This document shows positions 1-10,678 of a stretch of DNA of 64,000 nt, one piece after another. The stretch's first letter is position 1. The number at the start of each line of letters is the position of its first letter. Origin of the DNA: Strongylocentrotus droebachiensis (Eukaryota; Echinodermata; Echinoidea; Camarodonta; Strongylocentrotidae); NCBI GenBank assembly GCA_035222895.1, contig JAVYIG010007917.1, positions 31,451 through 95,450 of the forward strand, written 5' to 3'. Position numbers and translations under genes: made by a program. The notes beneath the pieces are model-generated. The model was not told the origin of the DNA. It saw nothing but the letters and a program-made list of their open reading frames with translations, and did not search any database.

Positions 1-152
1 TAATTTTAATTTTTTTAATTATAAAAAAAAAAAAAAAAAAAATAATGCCCATGGCTGACCTAAAAAAGGTGACCTTACACCCCCCCCCCCCCCAACGAAG
101 AAAAATGTCAAATTTTCAAATTTCGAGACCAAAACAAAAAAAGTGTCCTCTT

Positions 153-187
<35 letters not shown>

Positions 188-308
188 CTTATTCAGCGGT
201 TGGCTGAGTCGTTCCGATTTTTTGGACTCCAAAAAAAAACAAAAAAAAGTGTCCGCTTTAAACCCCCCCCCCCCCCCCCCCCTTGAAAAAATCCTGCGTA
301 CGCCCCTG
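1..308. mobile_element. hAT-like non-autonomous element with poly-C tracts, cut by the window edge
   Basis: The right end reads CCTGCGTACGCCCCTG, the inverse of a CAG-starting terminus like those of the elements at 41868-42310 and 45886-46191. Inside are A-rich and C-rich tracts and the same phrase around 'cttattcagcggttg' that occurs at 42174-42188. It interrupts the promoter homology that starts at 309. The left end and its target duplication lie outside the window. Proline-rich open frames here are just poly-C. Confidence 0.6.
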
Positions 309-412
309 CCGTGACGTAAATGATTTTTTTTTCATAACCATTGACCCTATGGCAGAACGTGGAGCTGAAGCGTGAGTGCCGTCTGGACTCTTTCGACCCG
401 TAGACTGCTGTT
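309..412 (-). promoter_or_regulatory. Promoter of a fifth FReD gene (gene E), reading leftwards
   Basis: Read on the minus strand, this stretch matches the upstream regions of genes C (about 42900-42990) and D (about 58400-58495). Shared pieces, in order, are a GGGTCGAAAGAGTCCAGACG-like block, CACTCACGCTTCAGCTCCACG, CATAGGGTCAATGG and an ACGTCAC box. In C and D the start codon lies about 90 bp beyond the ACGTCAC box; here a poly-C element cuts in exactly there, so the gene itself would continue past the left edge. It could also be an orphan promoter fragment with no gene attached. Confidence 0.6.
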
Positions 413-456
413 GTGTGTGCGTGTTCGCGGGGCAGACTGTTTGCACAGGCAGTGTG

Positions 457-779
457 ATCACCCTAGTAATATTGAAGCCCTAACAAAATCGCGCTTCAAA
501 ATGATCACGAAGTTTCTCAAAAAAAGTAAAAATCTTTGAGTGACCGGTTTTTACCATACTCGTTTTTATCAATAGACTGTAGTGTTAATATGAAAACCGT
601 TTGGCAAACGGTTTTCAAAATGTGTAATTCCAATCATAAATATCTTGATAATCAGACAGGCGATCGGCTTGTAAAAGTCATGGGGTTCCTGACTGACCTA
701 AAGGTTTATAAGTATCATTGCAGCATGAGCAAAATCCAGGATTTTGTTTCAGAATCTTAGACAAAGTTACCGGATCCCT
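457..779. mobile_element. Left-truncated copy of the TTAA-flanked MITE found in gene C
   Basis: Closely matches 46826-47128 inside gene C intron 2. It keeps the right terminus GGATCCCT followed by TTAA (780-783) but has lost the left terminus. The left part (about 405-455) is instead a GTGTTCGCG...CAGTGTGATCACCCTA piece that also occurs at 28835-28876. Open frames across it are not recognisable proteins. Confidence 0.6.
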
Positions 780-1600
780 TTAATAGCAAAAGCTTCAAAA
801 GCTTTAATAAATAGGTACGAAAATGTGGCGAGCTCTTGTCAAGCTCTGCTTCTCTTGGAGAGGCGCCATTACATACATACATATTCGACCATTGCTTATT
901 TTAAATCAAAATATGCTGCGAATTCCTGGATAAATAGTTTCGTTAATAGTTTCAAACAACAGACTGATTATGTGTGTTCGACATAAAATTTGAATCCAGT
1001 TTATTCAATGAGGACGTGTTGCATGTAATCGTTGGTAAAGTTTACTCAAGGCACAATAGGGCCTACCCAATCACGATTAACATAAACAGTTGACAAGGTA
1101 TTCATCAGTAATAAAGGCATACGTTAGCTAAAAAAAACTTCCACCTCCCTAGTAATACTTACGTTGTGGAATCGATCAGAAAAGTTTGATCATCTAACAT
1201 ATAAGTATTGGTGTGTAAGATCCTGGAATTATCAACATGATAAGAAATTTGGTCCAGTCTTGGTAAAATTACAAACACTGTACAATGAAAGATTTATATG
1301 GGACTACACGAAAATGTGGCATACAAATCCGTCCCGATTTGTATGATGTTACAAGATCATTCCTCCTCTCATATTTATGTGTGATTACTGCAGATTTTGA
1401 ACTGAGGTAAATCTCGAGTGTATCAAATTTTGTCAAGCTATGGCTGAACAATCCATTCAAGCTTTAAGGACGGCAAGATAATCAAAAGAGGGCCAACTGT
1501 AGAATAAGAAATACAAGTCAACGCAAAGCGTAGCATCCCCTCGCAGGGTACAAATGGCCTACATACGTCAGGAAAAGTTACCTCCATTGGACTATACTAT
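780..1600. other. Non-coding stretch with one diverged repeat
   Basis: About 1150-1365 resembles 44050-44220 inside the MITE of gene C intron 1 (shared phrase GTTGTGGAATCGATCAGAAAA). Nothing else here is recognised. Confidence 0.4.
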
Positions 1601-2015
1601 TATATGACTAGGCAAGGAAGTTCACCACATTTTCACATGTATAATTAGGTGTTTTTGCATATTTAATGAGCTATGACCTTTCACCTTTGACCTACATACT
1701 CAAAAATTGAACTTAGGCTGTACATGTATTTTGATACCATGTACTTTCATATCAAATTTCATTAAAATTCGTCAAACGTTACTCAAGTTATCGAATGGAA
1801 ACCAGATTCGCATATTCAATGAGCTATGACCTTTGACTTACATACTCCGAAATCGAACTTAGGGTGTGTTTTGATACCATGAACCTTCACATCAAATTTC
1901 ATTAAATCTGTCAAACGTTACTGAAGTTATCGATCGGAAGCCAAATGTGTTACGGACGCACGGAAGGGCGGTCGGCAGCGTTACTATATCCCCTCCGACT
2001 TCGTCGGCGAGGGGA
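1600..2015. repeat. Dispersed repeat with 'CTATGACCTTTGACC' phrases
   Basis: Two imperfect internal copies, at about 1663-1790 and 1817-1930, share CATATTCAATGAGCTATGAC and ATCAAATTTCATTAAA. The stretch ends in a small hairpin, CCCCTCCGACTTCGTCGGCGAGGGG-like. Its style is that of a non-autonomous dispersed repeat and it has no coding potential. Confidence 0.5.
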
Positions 2016-2029
2016 TAAAAAGTGCGATT

Positions 2030-2260
2030 TGCAACTGCACTGTTAACACTTTGGTTGCTTTCTTCGCCTTTTTGCACAGTCGCTCGTTTGTAAGAAGTGC
2101 ATTTTTTTTAAATAGACACCGATGTACGGAAGGATTGCTTTGTGCAACGCAATGGCTATGTAAAATAAACCATTTGCGGTCTTGATTAGCTCCATGACAA
2201 CCCTAACACCGGTAAAGATTAATCTTATACTGGAATCTGTTAAATAATCTTTCAGCCTTT
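2030..2260 (+). repeat. Fragment resembling intron 4 of genes C and D
   Basis: The phrase TTTGGTTGCTTTCTT...GCACAGTCGCTCG matches the start of intron 4 in gene C (about 48298-48335) and gene D (about 61908-61950). GATTAGCTCCATGACAACCC resembles 62458-62476 of gene D intron 4. This suggests a relic of a C/D-type gene or a shared repeat lying upstream of gene A. Confidence 0.4.
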
Positions 2261-2496
2261 GTTGTATCTATATCGTGATAAATACAATTCAAAAGGAGAT
2301 TATTTATCATCAATGTGGCATGCAAAGGGTTAAGACATATGCTCCCGCTCTGCTGCCGTGGCAGTACATTTTAAATCTGGTTTGTTTTATCATGAGGAGC
2401 TTCGGTTTAACAAGGAGATTAAAGCTGCTTGAGTTTAACGAGTTTAATTTGACTGATATCATCACGTATTCTTTATTCGCACATCAAACTTCTGCG

Positions 2497-2563
2497 ATGG
2501 CAACAACTTATCGACTCGGTGAACTTCTGGCTTTTGTATCCTTGCTTGTTTCAGTAACCTTGA
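2497..2563 (+). CDS. Gene A first coding exon, copy 1 (signal peptide)
   Basis: It starts at ATG 2497 and ends in phase 1 before GTAAGT at 2564. It encodes MATTYRLGELLAFVSLLVSV and two more residues, which reads as a typical signal peptide. The phase fits exon 2 at 3111. Confidence 0.75.
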
Positions 2564-5500
2564 GTAAGTGAATTTCAAATTAGCCTGTTTCTATGATCTC
2601 CACAAACAACTATCCAGATTAACGAGTTTAATTTGACTGATATCATCACGTTTTCTTCATTCGCACATCAAACTTCTGCGATGGCAACAACTTATCGACT
2701 CGGTGAACTTCTGGCTTTTGTATCCTTGCTTATTTCGGTAATCTTGAGTAAGTGAATTTCAAATTTGTCTGTTTCTATGATCTCCAAAAACACCTATTCA
2801 GATACTGTATGCAACTACAATGATATTATGAATGAAATGTCCATATTTAACTTTTATTTCGTGTCTAAGTCCAAGGTTTTCAGTTAGGCAAAGGAAACAC
2901 ACTGGACTCTGTTTGCAATTACATGGCCGTTTAATCGTTCAGTTACAAATTACAGGAAAAAATATCACTGACGTTGCCGGGTACAGCAAGAAATTTGAAC
3001 TTAGAAAAAGACAAACGTATTTAAAAAGCGGATGCACTACCTGAAGATATGCTGGCTTAGGCCTAATTTCGTGTACCCTTTTGATCCATTCTGTTTAGTT
3101 CCGATTTTAGCTCTGAATTCGCCCGACACGTTGGAACACGATGATAGTTGCGCACCAGTCGTTCAGGACGGGAAAGAAATTCCACAAAGGGCGGCATACC
3201 GTGTAGATGACAAACGCTCCTTCGGAAAACCTGGGAGTGCGTCTCACCCGGTTCATAAGAAACACTGTGAAATGGGTAAATATGTATTTTCCTTATCAGT
3301 AATGGGGCTTTCACATATGCAGTACACTCCGGGGCCCGTACGGCGAGTAAAAACAGACATTTTGGGAATTTTCGGCCGGTGTCCGGCCGGCTGCCGTAAA
3401 GTTCCTACGGGCGCCGGGACAGTCTTTTAAGCCGAACGGGCGCCGCGGTGCTGGGTTGGCTGCTCCCAATTCTCCCGGCGTTTTTATCTGACCGTCAGGC
3501 CGTAGAAAGCCCGTAAAGGGCCCGTAGGGCACCTTACTGGTCCCGTGCGGGCTCCTCACGATTTTGTTTGGTCAATTCTCATGAAAAATCTTTACGAGCG
3601 CCTTGCGGTGCTCAAGGGTGCCGTACGGCGTACGGGTACCCTACGGCTCTCTCACGGCCCCCTCAAGAGCCCCGGGTGATATGCATAACACCCGGCGTCT
3701 GCCGTCCGGGGGGTGAAATGAAATGAATATTACCCGTGCGGGCCCCTCACAGCGGCATCTCAAAATGCACAACGCATCATTAAATACAGGAGGTGCGGAT
3801 GTCAGAGGACACATAGTTCAGTTCACCGCACGGCACGCGGCCGGCCAGGCGCCTTGAGGACCCCGGCCGGGCACCTTCAAGGAGCCATGGGTGCACCTGC
3901 TCATAGGACTGAGCCCGTAAGCTTACCGGCCGGCACCCTGCCGGCACCTTTACGGGCGCCTTGCATTTCACTCGACCAATCTTCAACGGGTACCTCCCGA
4001 GCGCCTCAGAATATGTGAATACACATGCCGTAGAAATGAAAATCAGAAGGTTCCCGTACGTTCTCTTAATCCACGGTAAGCCGCCGGGTAGGGAAAATCG
4101 TATGGGGCCCGGTTTATATGTGACCTAGGCATAAGGAAATACCAGGAGTTAAAATGAATCAGTAGAATGGATAAGGTGTTTACCCTATCCAATAGGAAAG
4201 CTTGCCTTTAACATTTTAGAAAGATGGCAATACTATCCATTTTGGCACAACATATGAGGACTGTCGCCCCTCTCAAGAAAGTTTAATTTTATCTTTTTTG
4301 TATTTCGTAACAAATCATTGTCATAATAGCAACTATTTTCGTAAAAATCAACCTGAGGCAATATCAATAGCCGTGAACTCGACCTTTAACTCGCCTTCTT
4401 CTGTTGCACTTATGTAGATGGTGTATGAAAAGTATGGATATTGGAGTCGAAAATGACCCCATATTTTCATACTTTTAAGAAAAAATTCCCTCAACAAAAG
4501 AGTAAATTCACTCATTCTTACATACGCTTGCAGGCTTACACATGCATTAAGCATGATTGCGAACATCGTGAAATTATTACCGTCTTCTTCCGTGTATAAT
4601 CTTGCCCAGCCCCAGCCCCAGCCCCAGCCCCAGCCCCAGCACCAGCCGCAGCCCCAGCCGCAACCCCCCCCCCCCCCTCCAGAAAAATTATTCCCAAATT
4701 GTGCAAATATATTTGCGAATATTTTGTCAGAACATCCCAGAAAATTTACATCTGTTTACTATTACTCAGAGTATTACTATCTATATTATCCTTCATGCAT
4801 CGACCTAATTATCATACGTCCTCAAAGTGAATGTGAATTAATACCACAGGGGCTGCCTGTGTATCTGAATATGTAGATGAAAAGGAAATAACCACATGTT
4901 CTTGTTCTGCACGGTCTGGAAAAAAGTGTATTGTTTGCGTGGCTTTACATACACGTGAAGGCCTACGAAGTAAAATGCTTATTAAGATTCTGCTATAAAA
5001 GCCATACTGTACAATCCCCTCTAGCTCCATCACATGTCAAAAAAAAAAAGAAAAACAAATCATTTTTTAGAATTTCTCTATATTTTCTTCATTTTCCGAA
5101 AGAGCATACAAAATAATGTCCAAAAGGCTGAGATATAACCATCTTAATAAATATATTTCCTATATGAACTTAGTGTTATATGATCTGGCTCCTAATTGGT
5201 CTTCAACATTTGGACATTATTTTTTGATGCTCTTTCGGAAAATGAAGAAAAAATTTAGAAATTCTAAAAATAGATTTTTATGACGTCACAGCTTCGGTAC
5301 TCTATTGTCTCTTAACTTGAGAGTTCCCTAGTTGCAATGTTGGTTGTCGAAGTCCTCTCTCTCCGACGTGGAAATTAGGTATCGGGTTATAGACACAGTT
5401 GGCAAGTTGACATTGGGATGGCGCTGTGCAATCAACATTACTTTAAGGAAGAAAGTTCATCAGTTTAGTATCGCTTTAAGATATTCATTTTTCTTTTTAT

Positions 5501-5849
5501 TACTAAAACAAACAGACGATAAACGATTTTCGTCGGTGTTTCCTGGACAACCACAAGACTGTGCTGACATCCAGGCCAGTGGGGTTAATACCAGCGGTAT
5601 CTACGGTATCTATCTTGGTGGAGTCGGTAGGCCATTCTTGGTCTACTGCGACATGGACACCGATGGCGGTGGCTGGACGGTGAGAAAAATCATTATGGGT
5701 AGTAGGATCAGTGAGATGAGGATCGAGGAGATGGGAGGCACGGGGCGCTTTATTATCATTCGGACTCTCAAACTGTGTCTTGTCTTTTTAAACTGATATT
5801 TTGTTTTAAACAACTCACCCTCATATTTCATCATCATCATCATCATCAT

Positions 5850-5881
<32 letters not shown>

Positions 5882-8800
5882 ACTACTACTTCTACTACTA
5901 ATAATAATACTAATACTACTACTACTACCCTTTCTGGTTCCTGTATTGCTGTGTTTCTTAAAGTTAAAGAATCCTATATCTCAACCCCTTGTCGGCAAAT
6001 CACAAACTTGTCAAGTACTCGTTTGGGCCGGAAAAGAAAAGACAAAGAAGTCTGGAAACTTTCTCCGAGCCCTCTCCCGGTTCTAAGACATCTACCCCCT
6101 GGACAATCACCCCTAGGATAACCACCCCTAGGATAACCACTCTGTAGGACAACTACCCCGTACGACAAACATCCTCTAAGACAACTACCCCCGAACAACT
6201 ATCCAAGCGGGTAGTTGTCTGAGGTAGCTATCAGAGGGGAAGTTGTCCAGGGGTAGTCGTCATAGGGGGTAGTTGACCTAGGGGTAGTTGTCTGGTGGTA
6301 GTTGTCCGGGTGTAGCTGTCCTAGGGGGTAGTCGTCATAGAGGGTGGTTGCCCTAGTTGGTAGTTGTCCTAGGTGGTATATTTGTCCTAGAGGGTGGTTA
6401 TCCGGGGGTAGATGTCCAGGGGGTAGGTGTCCGGATACGCTTTTGACTACCTAAAATGCACCCCAAACTTCCCTTCTAACCCTTATTTACGAAGAGGCTT
6501 ACGATATGTGCGTTTTAATAGTCTGCTTCCCAGAGGCGTCTTATTATTCTTCAGGGACTATTAAGACTTTTATGACTTTTAATACAGCCCCTGGAGACAT
6601 GAAATGGTCGTAAACATTTGATTTTTATTCAGAGTTTTATCTTCTAAAATGATCGTTAACGCTCTCCTGGCGCTATTTAATAACGAAATAATGGCCTTTG
6701 TGAGGGGTTTGAAAGGTTTAGGCTCCGACAAACCTGGCTTCTTAAGAACCAAAGATTAAGAACTTTTCAAGGTTTTATCATCAGAATATGACATGATCAA
6801 AATCAAATGATAATTGGGAACATGCAATGTCTTCAAATGTCTAGAGTATCACTTTATGAAATGAAGGATTAGCTTATGGCACATTGCAGACTATGTGAAA
6901 TATAAAGAAGAAAAAAAACCGATCAGTTATATCTCCAGTGTTCAGGTAATGGAATCACACAAAATTAATAGTTCCAAAGTGATTTCAAATTGAAATGAGG
7001 CACCAAGCCCTTACAAAAAGCCTGTATGTCTCGTATAGTGCCGGGTACTTACAGAAAGGAGAAAGGAAAACAACATTTTATTACCTGAACGCATCATCCT
7101 GCCTTAGAAATTTCGTTACAAAAAAACATTGAAGCTCCCTCTAATTACACTATAAAAATGTTTAACTGTTAAGGTATCATGAAAAGGCACTTAATAAGAT
7201 GTCAAAATGCACTTAATAAGTTCTTTGGAACCAAGTGTTGAAAAATACCCAAGATAAGGATAATTATTTTCCATTTTCCATGAGCTTTAACAAATCCAGT
7301 TATAAACATAGATTGGCTACTCGGCTTCAGTTAATTTGTTGTGTGTTTGCCTTACAAAGCAACACATGTCATGATCTAGGGCATGGCTCGGTAACCCCCA
7401 CACTTTTTCAAATAACCACAAAGTGCCCCTTTTTACGAGAAAAGTACCCCTTTTTATGTTCAACTCACAGGTACTGCATTATGAAATTGTCCCGCTTTTC
7501 TGATGCTATTAGGGCGCTTTAGCAACGCGACGGAAGGCAAAGAGGGCGGGAGAATTCACTCAACCGAAATTAAATAATGTATGCAGTTCGAATTCTGTCT
7601 ATTGAAATACTATTATTATTATCAGGTGAAATCAATAATTTGAATTGAGGCACTTCACAAAGACTTATGCATTAAATTTGGTTACATTACGAAAATTAGG
7701 GCACGAACGATATTATGGCTGAGAACGGTTGTGAAAATCAACAAGACGGAGAAAATTCTAGTTCGCACATGCGCAGATTGATTATTTTGCTCGGTTACCC
7801 TCGTCTTTGCCTTCCGTCGTGTTTGCGGAAGCGCTCTACATACAGGTTACATAATTATGAAGGCGGGTATGGCGTGCCGTTTGACTAATAATTCAGATAA
7901 ACATTGTTTATCGAGAGAAACTATGTTTACCTGAATTATTGGTCAAACGGCGCGGCGATAAACTCTGTTCATCGAAAAGCAGAGTTATTTGTATTTCGTC
8001 TTTGCCTTCCGTCGCGTTGCTAAAGCGCCCTAGTATCTTTCTCAGACGTTCATTTTTTATCGAAATATTGAGCCCGGAAATTTGTGAACAAAATCTATCG
8101 GGAAATCCCGTCATTCAAAATAATATAAGGATGAACTACAGCTCTTCTTTCTGTTAGCGATCATTGTCGATCTTACGTTTGATGCCGTCTGGCGATCGTT
8201 TCCACGTCATTTCAGATCTGCTGTAGATCACCTAATTCGTAAGCAGTGACGAATTCCAGTCTAGTTATTATTTGTTTCAAACCTATTAACTATTACATTC
8301 AGCTTTCTGGGACGAACATATCCCTTACAAGGGGCTCGCTATTGTACGAAAAAATAAGACGAAAGCGGGTTGGCAAAACTATGTGTATAGTGCTACAGCC
8401 TACAGCGTGCTCAACGTCCTCCCTCTACGTGAAATTTTGGACATACTCCGTTGTCGTTGTTTTACTCCCTTTTTAAATCGTCGCTCATGCTTGCAGCGTT
8501 TCATCATGCACTCACGTTCTTCCCCTCTCTACCTTCCTCAGGTTTTCCAACGTCGAATGGACGGTTCTGTGAGCTTCTCTCGAAACTGGTCGGATTACAA
8601 GATCGGCTTCGGAAGCATCTCTTCCGAACACTGGCTAGGCAACGAGAAGATTCACCGACTGACTAACCAGAAGATGTACGAACTACGGGTCGATCTGGAG
8701 GAATTTAGGGGAAAAACCAAATACGCGATTTATTATCGTTTCAACGTGGGCAATGAAAGCGATCAGTACAGGCTGAAACTCGGCAGTCTCTTCAACGGAA

Positions 8801-9470
8801 CGGCAGGTAGGCATCTAACCAAGTTGACGGCTTCCCATGAATGAATGAGAAAGATAGAGACAAAGAGATACAGCCATGCATTATGGTTCAAGGCATGGCC
8901 ACACAGAGGATCTTTTTATGTTGGGGATCGGGGCAAAATGCAATGAATTGTTGATCATTTTTTAATCTTCTTTGTTTATAATAAACTGGGGTGAACAAAA
9001 TTATATCACCTTTATGACCAACAGTGTACTATTTATTTTGTGAAATAATTGCAAAATGTTGAATATACGTGAAATATGATATTTACAATAAAATGAAACT
9101 GAACTGAATGTAAAGAGCTTTCCTTTCTGGAAGACATTCATCTCTGATATTTTTCCAAACCAACGTAAAAAGAAAAAGAAAAATCACAAATCATTTTGCA
9201 CCATAAATAACGACAAATCGACCCTTTCTCTTTTTATTTACAGGTAATAATTTCGCGCCACACTCTGGCCATTCATTCAGAACCGTACAAAGGTGCACTT
9301 TGTCACAGCTGCCATCGGGTTGGTGGTCTAGTAAATATTGCTATTTGTGCAACCTCAATGGGCTCTATAGTCGTCGATACAAACCTGGAGGCATAGCATG
9401 GTATGCCAGGACCGACATTAGACACACTCTTAAAGGAACTGAGATGAAGATTCGGCCAGTGAACCCCTGA
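2497..9470 (+). CDS. Gene A: secreted fibrinogen-domain (FReD) lectin-like protein, 5 exons, 295 aa
   Basis: Exons are 2497-2563 (or the duplicate 2681-2747), 3111-3275, 5516-5679, 8542-8806 and 9244-9470. Phases run 1,1,0,1 and the sum is 888 nt with a TGA at 9468. Residues 1-22 are a hydrophobic signal peptide (MATTYRLGELLAFVSLLVSV). Residues 23-77 are a short module with Cys36 and Cys75 around VVQDGKEIPQ and GKPG. Residues 92-295 are a FReD: DCADIQASGVNTSG, YCDMDTDGGGWT, VFQRRMDGSV, SSEHWLGNEKIHRLTNQ, CNLNGLY, TEMKIRPV. This family usually binds acetylated sugars in innate immunity; that role is inferred by family. Oddly, the last exon lacks the acidic calcium loop: nine residues present in gene B are missing and a Cys follows directly. 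Introns hold several foldback repeats. Closest paralogue: gene B. Confidence 0.88.
2681..2747 (+). CDS. Gene A first coding exon, copy 2 (alternative signal peptide)
   Basis: An exact-length duplicate of 2497-2563 with intact ATG, open frame and GTAAGT donor. It differs by three residues near the end (LISVIL in place of LVSVTL). Both copies are in phase with exon 2, so either could serve as first exon if it has its own transcription start. Confidence 0.7.
3303..4132. mobile_element. GC-rich inverted-repeat element in gene A intron 2
   Basis: The ends match each other inverted: TCACATATGCAG...CCGGGGCCCGTACG on the left, and CGTATGGGGCCCGG...ATATGTGACC on the right. The interior is rich in CCGGCCGG and GGGCGCC and is far more GC-rich than the surrounding AT-rich intron. 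No transposase is visible, so it is non-autonomous. Confidence 0.6.
4600..4678 (+). repeat. CAGCCC hexamer microsatellite followed by poly-C
   Basis: About ten CAGCCC-like units followed by a C run of about 14 nt. The Pro-Gln and Pro-Ser open frames over it are repeat artefacts. Confidence 0.85.
5064..5272. mobile_element. Hairpin MITE in gene A intron 2
   Basis: The left arm (about 5064-5123) and the right arm (about 5211-5272) are inverse complements around CATTTTCCGAAAGAGCAT. A related half-copy lies at 14660-14830. Confidence 0.75.
5830..5925. repeat. Trinucleotide microsatellites (ATC)n and (CTA)n
   Basis: Runs of CAT/ATC are followed by ACT repeats in gene A intron 3. Confidence 0.9.
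6076..6440. mobile_element. Small foldback element made of inverted short tandem repeats
   Basis: Units of about 15-18 bp such as GGATAACCACCCCTA run one way to about 6205. Then units such as GGGGTAGTTGTCC run the opposite way to about 6440. Related 'GGACAATTACCCC' units occur in intron 4 of C (48430-48550, 48893-49000) and D (62510-62585). Confidence 0.6.
7511..8032. mobile_element. Inverted-repeat element in gene A intron 3
   Basis: The termini AGGGCGCTTTAGCAACGCGA and TCGCGTTGCTAAAGCGCCCT are exact inverse complements and extend into GGAAGGCAAAGA / TCTTTGCCTTCC. A third, diverged copy of the end lies at about 7803-7836. A nested hairpin at about 7872-7955 is centred on GTTTATCGAGAGAAACTATG. 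No transposase is seen. Confidence 0.8.
8873..8960. repeat. Fragment of the foldback element seen in gene B intron 2
   Basis: GCCATGCATTATGGTTCAAG and CACAGAGGATC...ATGTTGGGGA match the central part of the element at 36195-36772. Confidence 0.55.
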
Positions 9471-9500
9471 TGACATTTTAAAGAGTTCATCAGCGACCGT

Positions 9501-9735
9501 GAAGCAGTGGCGTAACAGTCATCTTTTTTTTGGGGGGGCAGAAAAAAACCCGGAATACCATGTCATTCAGCATCATTATTTTTTGTATGTGAATCACAGG
9601 TATCGAATTAAAAATAAACCACGTTTGATTTTTTTTAATTTTTTTTTTTTTTTTTTTTGGGGGGGGGGGGGGCAGTTCTCCCCAACCCCCCCCCCCCCCA
9701 CCTCCCATCAGTACACCAGTGCCGTGGAGGAAGTT
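9501..9735. mobile_element. Repeat with CAGTGGCGTAAC end and poly-T/G/C tracts
   Basis: It begins AGCAGTGGCGTAACAG just after the stop of gene A and contains long T, G and C runs. The CAGTGGCGTA terminus is hAT-like. The mirrored 93-aa frames here are composition artefacts. Confidence 0.45.
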
Positions 9736-10274
9736 CGTCACCATAAAATCAGCAAATTTAAAGTGTATCAATCACCTTAATACAAACACAACCAAAACAA
9801 TTTATCTAGTTTTGGAATTATTAAAGTCATCCCTCGCCCCCCCCCCCCCCAAACCAAAAAAGAATTCCTGACACGATCCTCAAGTATTATGTGCCCCAAA
9901 TACGAAAAGTAAATTTTATTAGAAACAAAAAATGCCAGGGATAGAGCATTTATCGATTTGATAAAGCTAGGTTGATCATCAGGATCTCGAAAAATATTAA
10001 AGAAATGACAAAAATTACATTCCGGATAGTTGCATTCGAAAGAAATTTAAAATTTCGGATTCCTGACTATATTCTTCCCAAAGAGTTGCTTAAGTTTATT
10101 CCAAAGAAGAAGTAGAAGTAAATAGAAAACCTCTTGTGTCCAACATGTGCAACTCTACTTCTCTGTTGCAGTCGTAGGCTATTACCAGGCGGGAAGGAAC
10201 TAGGGGATCCCCGGCGACATTTAAAGGTCCAATTCTCGCGCATCCATCGCCGTATACTGTTGTTTGCAATCTTA
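9736..10274. other. Intergenic, nothing recognised
   Basis: AT-rich sequence with one C run at about 9837-9850. No exon-like or repeat structure was recognised. Confidence 0.4.
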
Positions 10275-10678
10275 TGGCCCAGTCACACATAGACGACGCA
10301 CGGCCGGCGCATTGAAAATCGGAAAAAGTCGAGAGCCCGACTTTTGTCAGGATTTGGCAGGAGCTAGCGAGCTGACACCGAATGCATCGCGTGTTGCTAG
10401 CGCGTATGTCTTGCGTTGGTCTAGCGCGCTCCGCGCATGTCTGGCGTCCTTTTGGCGAGTATACATTCATGCGTCGAGCTTCGCGCACACAAAATCCCGA
10501 CGCACACAGCAAATGACGACGAATGCTTAGCGTTGGTCCAGCGTTGGTCCAGCGCGCTCGACGAACGAGTAACGAATGATGACGAACACCTAGCGAACGA
10601 CAACGCACTGGCCAAAATTGCACATTTCCAATGCGCTGGCCGTGCGTTCCCCATGCGTCTCCTATGTGTGACCGGGCA
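10275..10678. mobile_element. GC-rich inverted-repeat element (about 404 bp)
   Basis: The ends TGGCCCAGTCACACATAG and CTATGTGTGACCGGGCA are inverted, and the match continues through CGCACGGCCGGCGCATT / AATGCGCTGGCCGTGCG. Open frames on both strands are a by-product of the GC-rich palindrome and show no family motifs. Confidence 0.8.

Larger units (their letters stand above)
2436..2803 (+). repeat. 184-bp tandem duplication carrying the first coding exon of gene A
   Basis: Two adjacent copies, 2436-2619 and 2620-2803, have the same length and differ at only a few sites. Each holds about 60 bp of 5' flank, one complete signal-peptide exon with a GTAAGT donor, and the start of intron 1. Confidence 0.9.

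Noticed and set aside
45-314. Proline-rich small protein
   Set aside because: Poly-C within a transposon fragment; the same applies to frames at 4553-4876, 41760-42219, 45856-46209 and 48822-49199.
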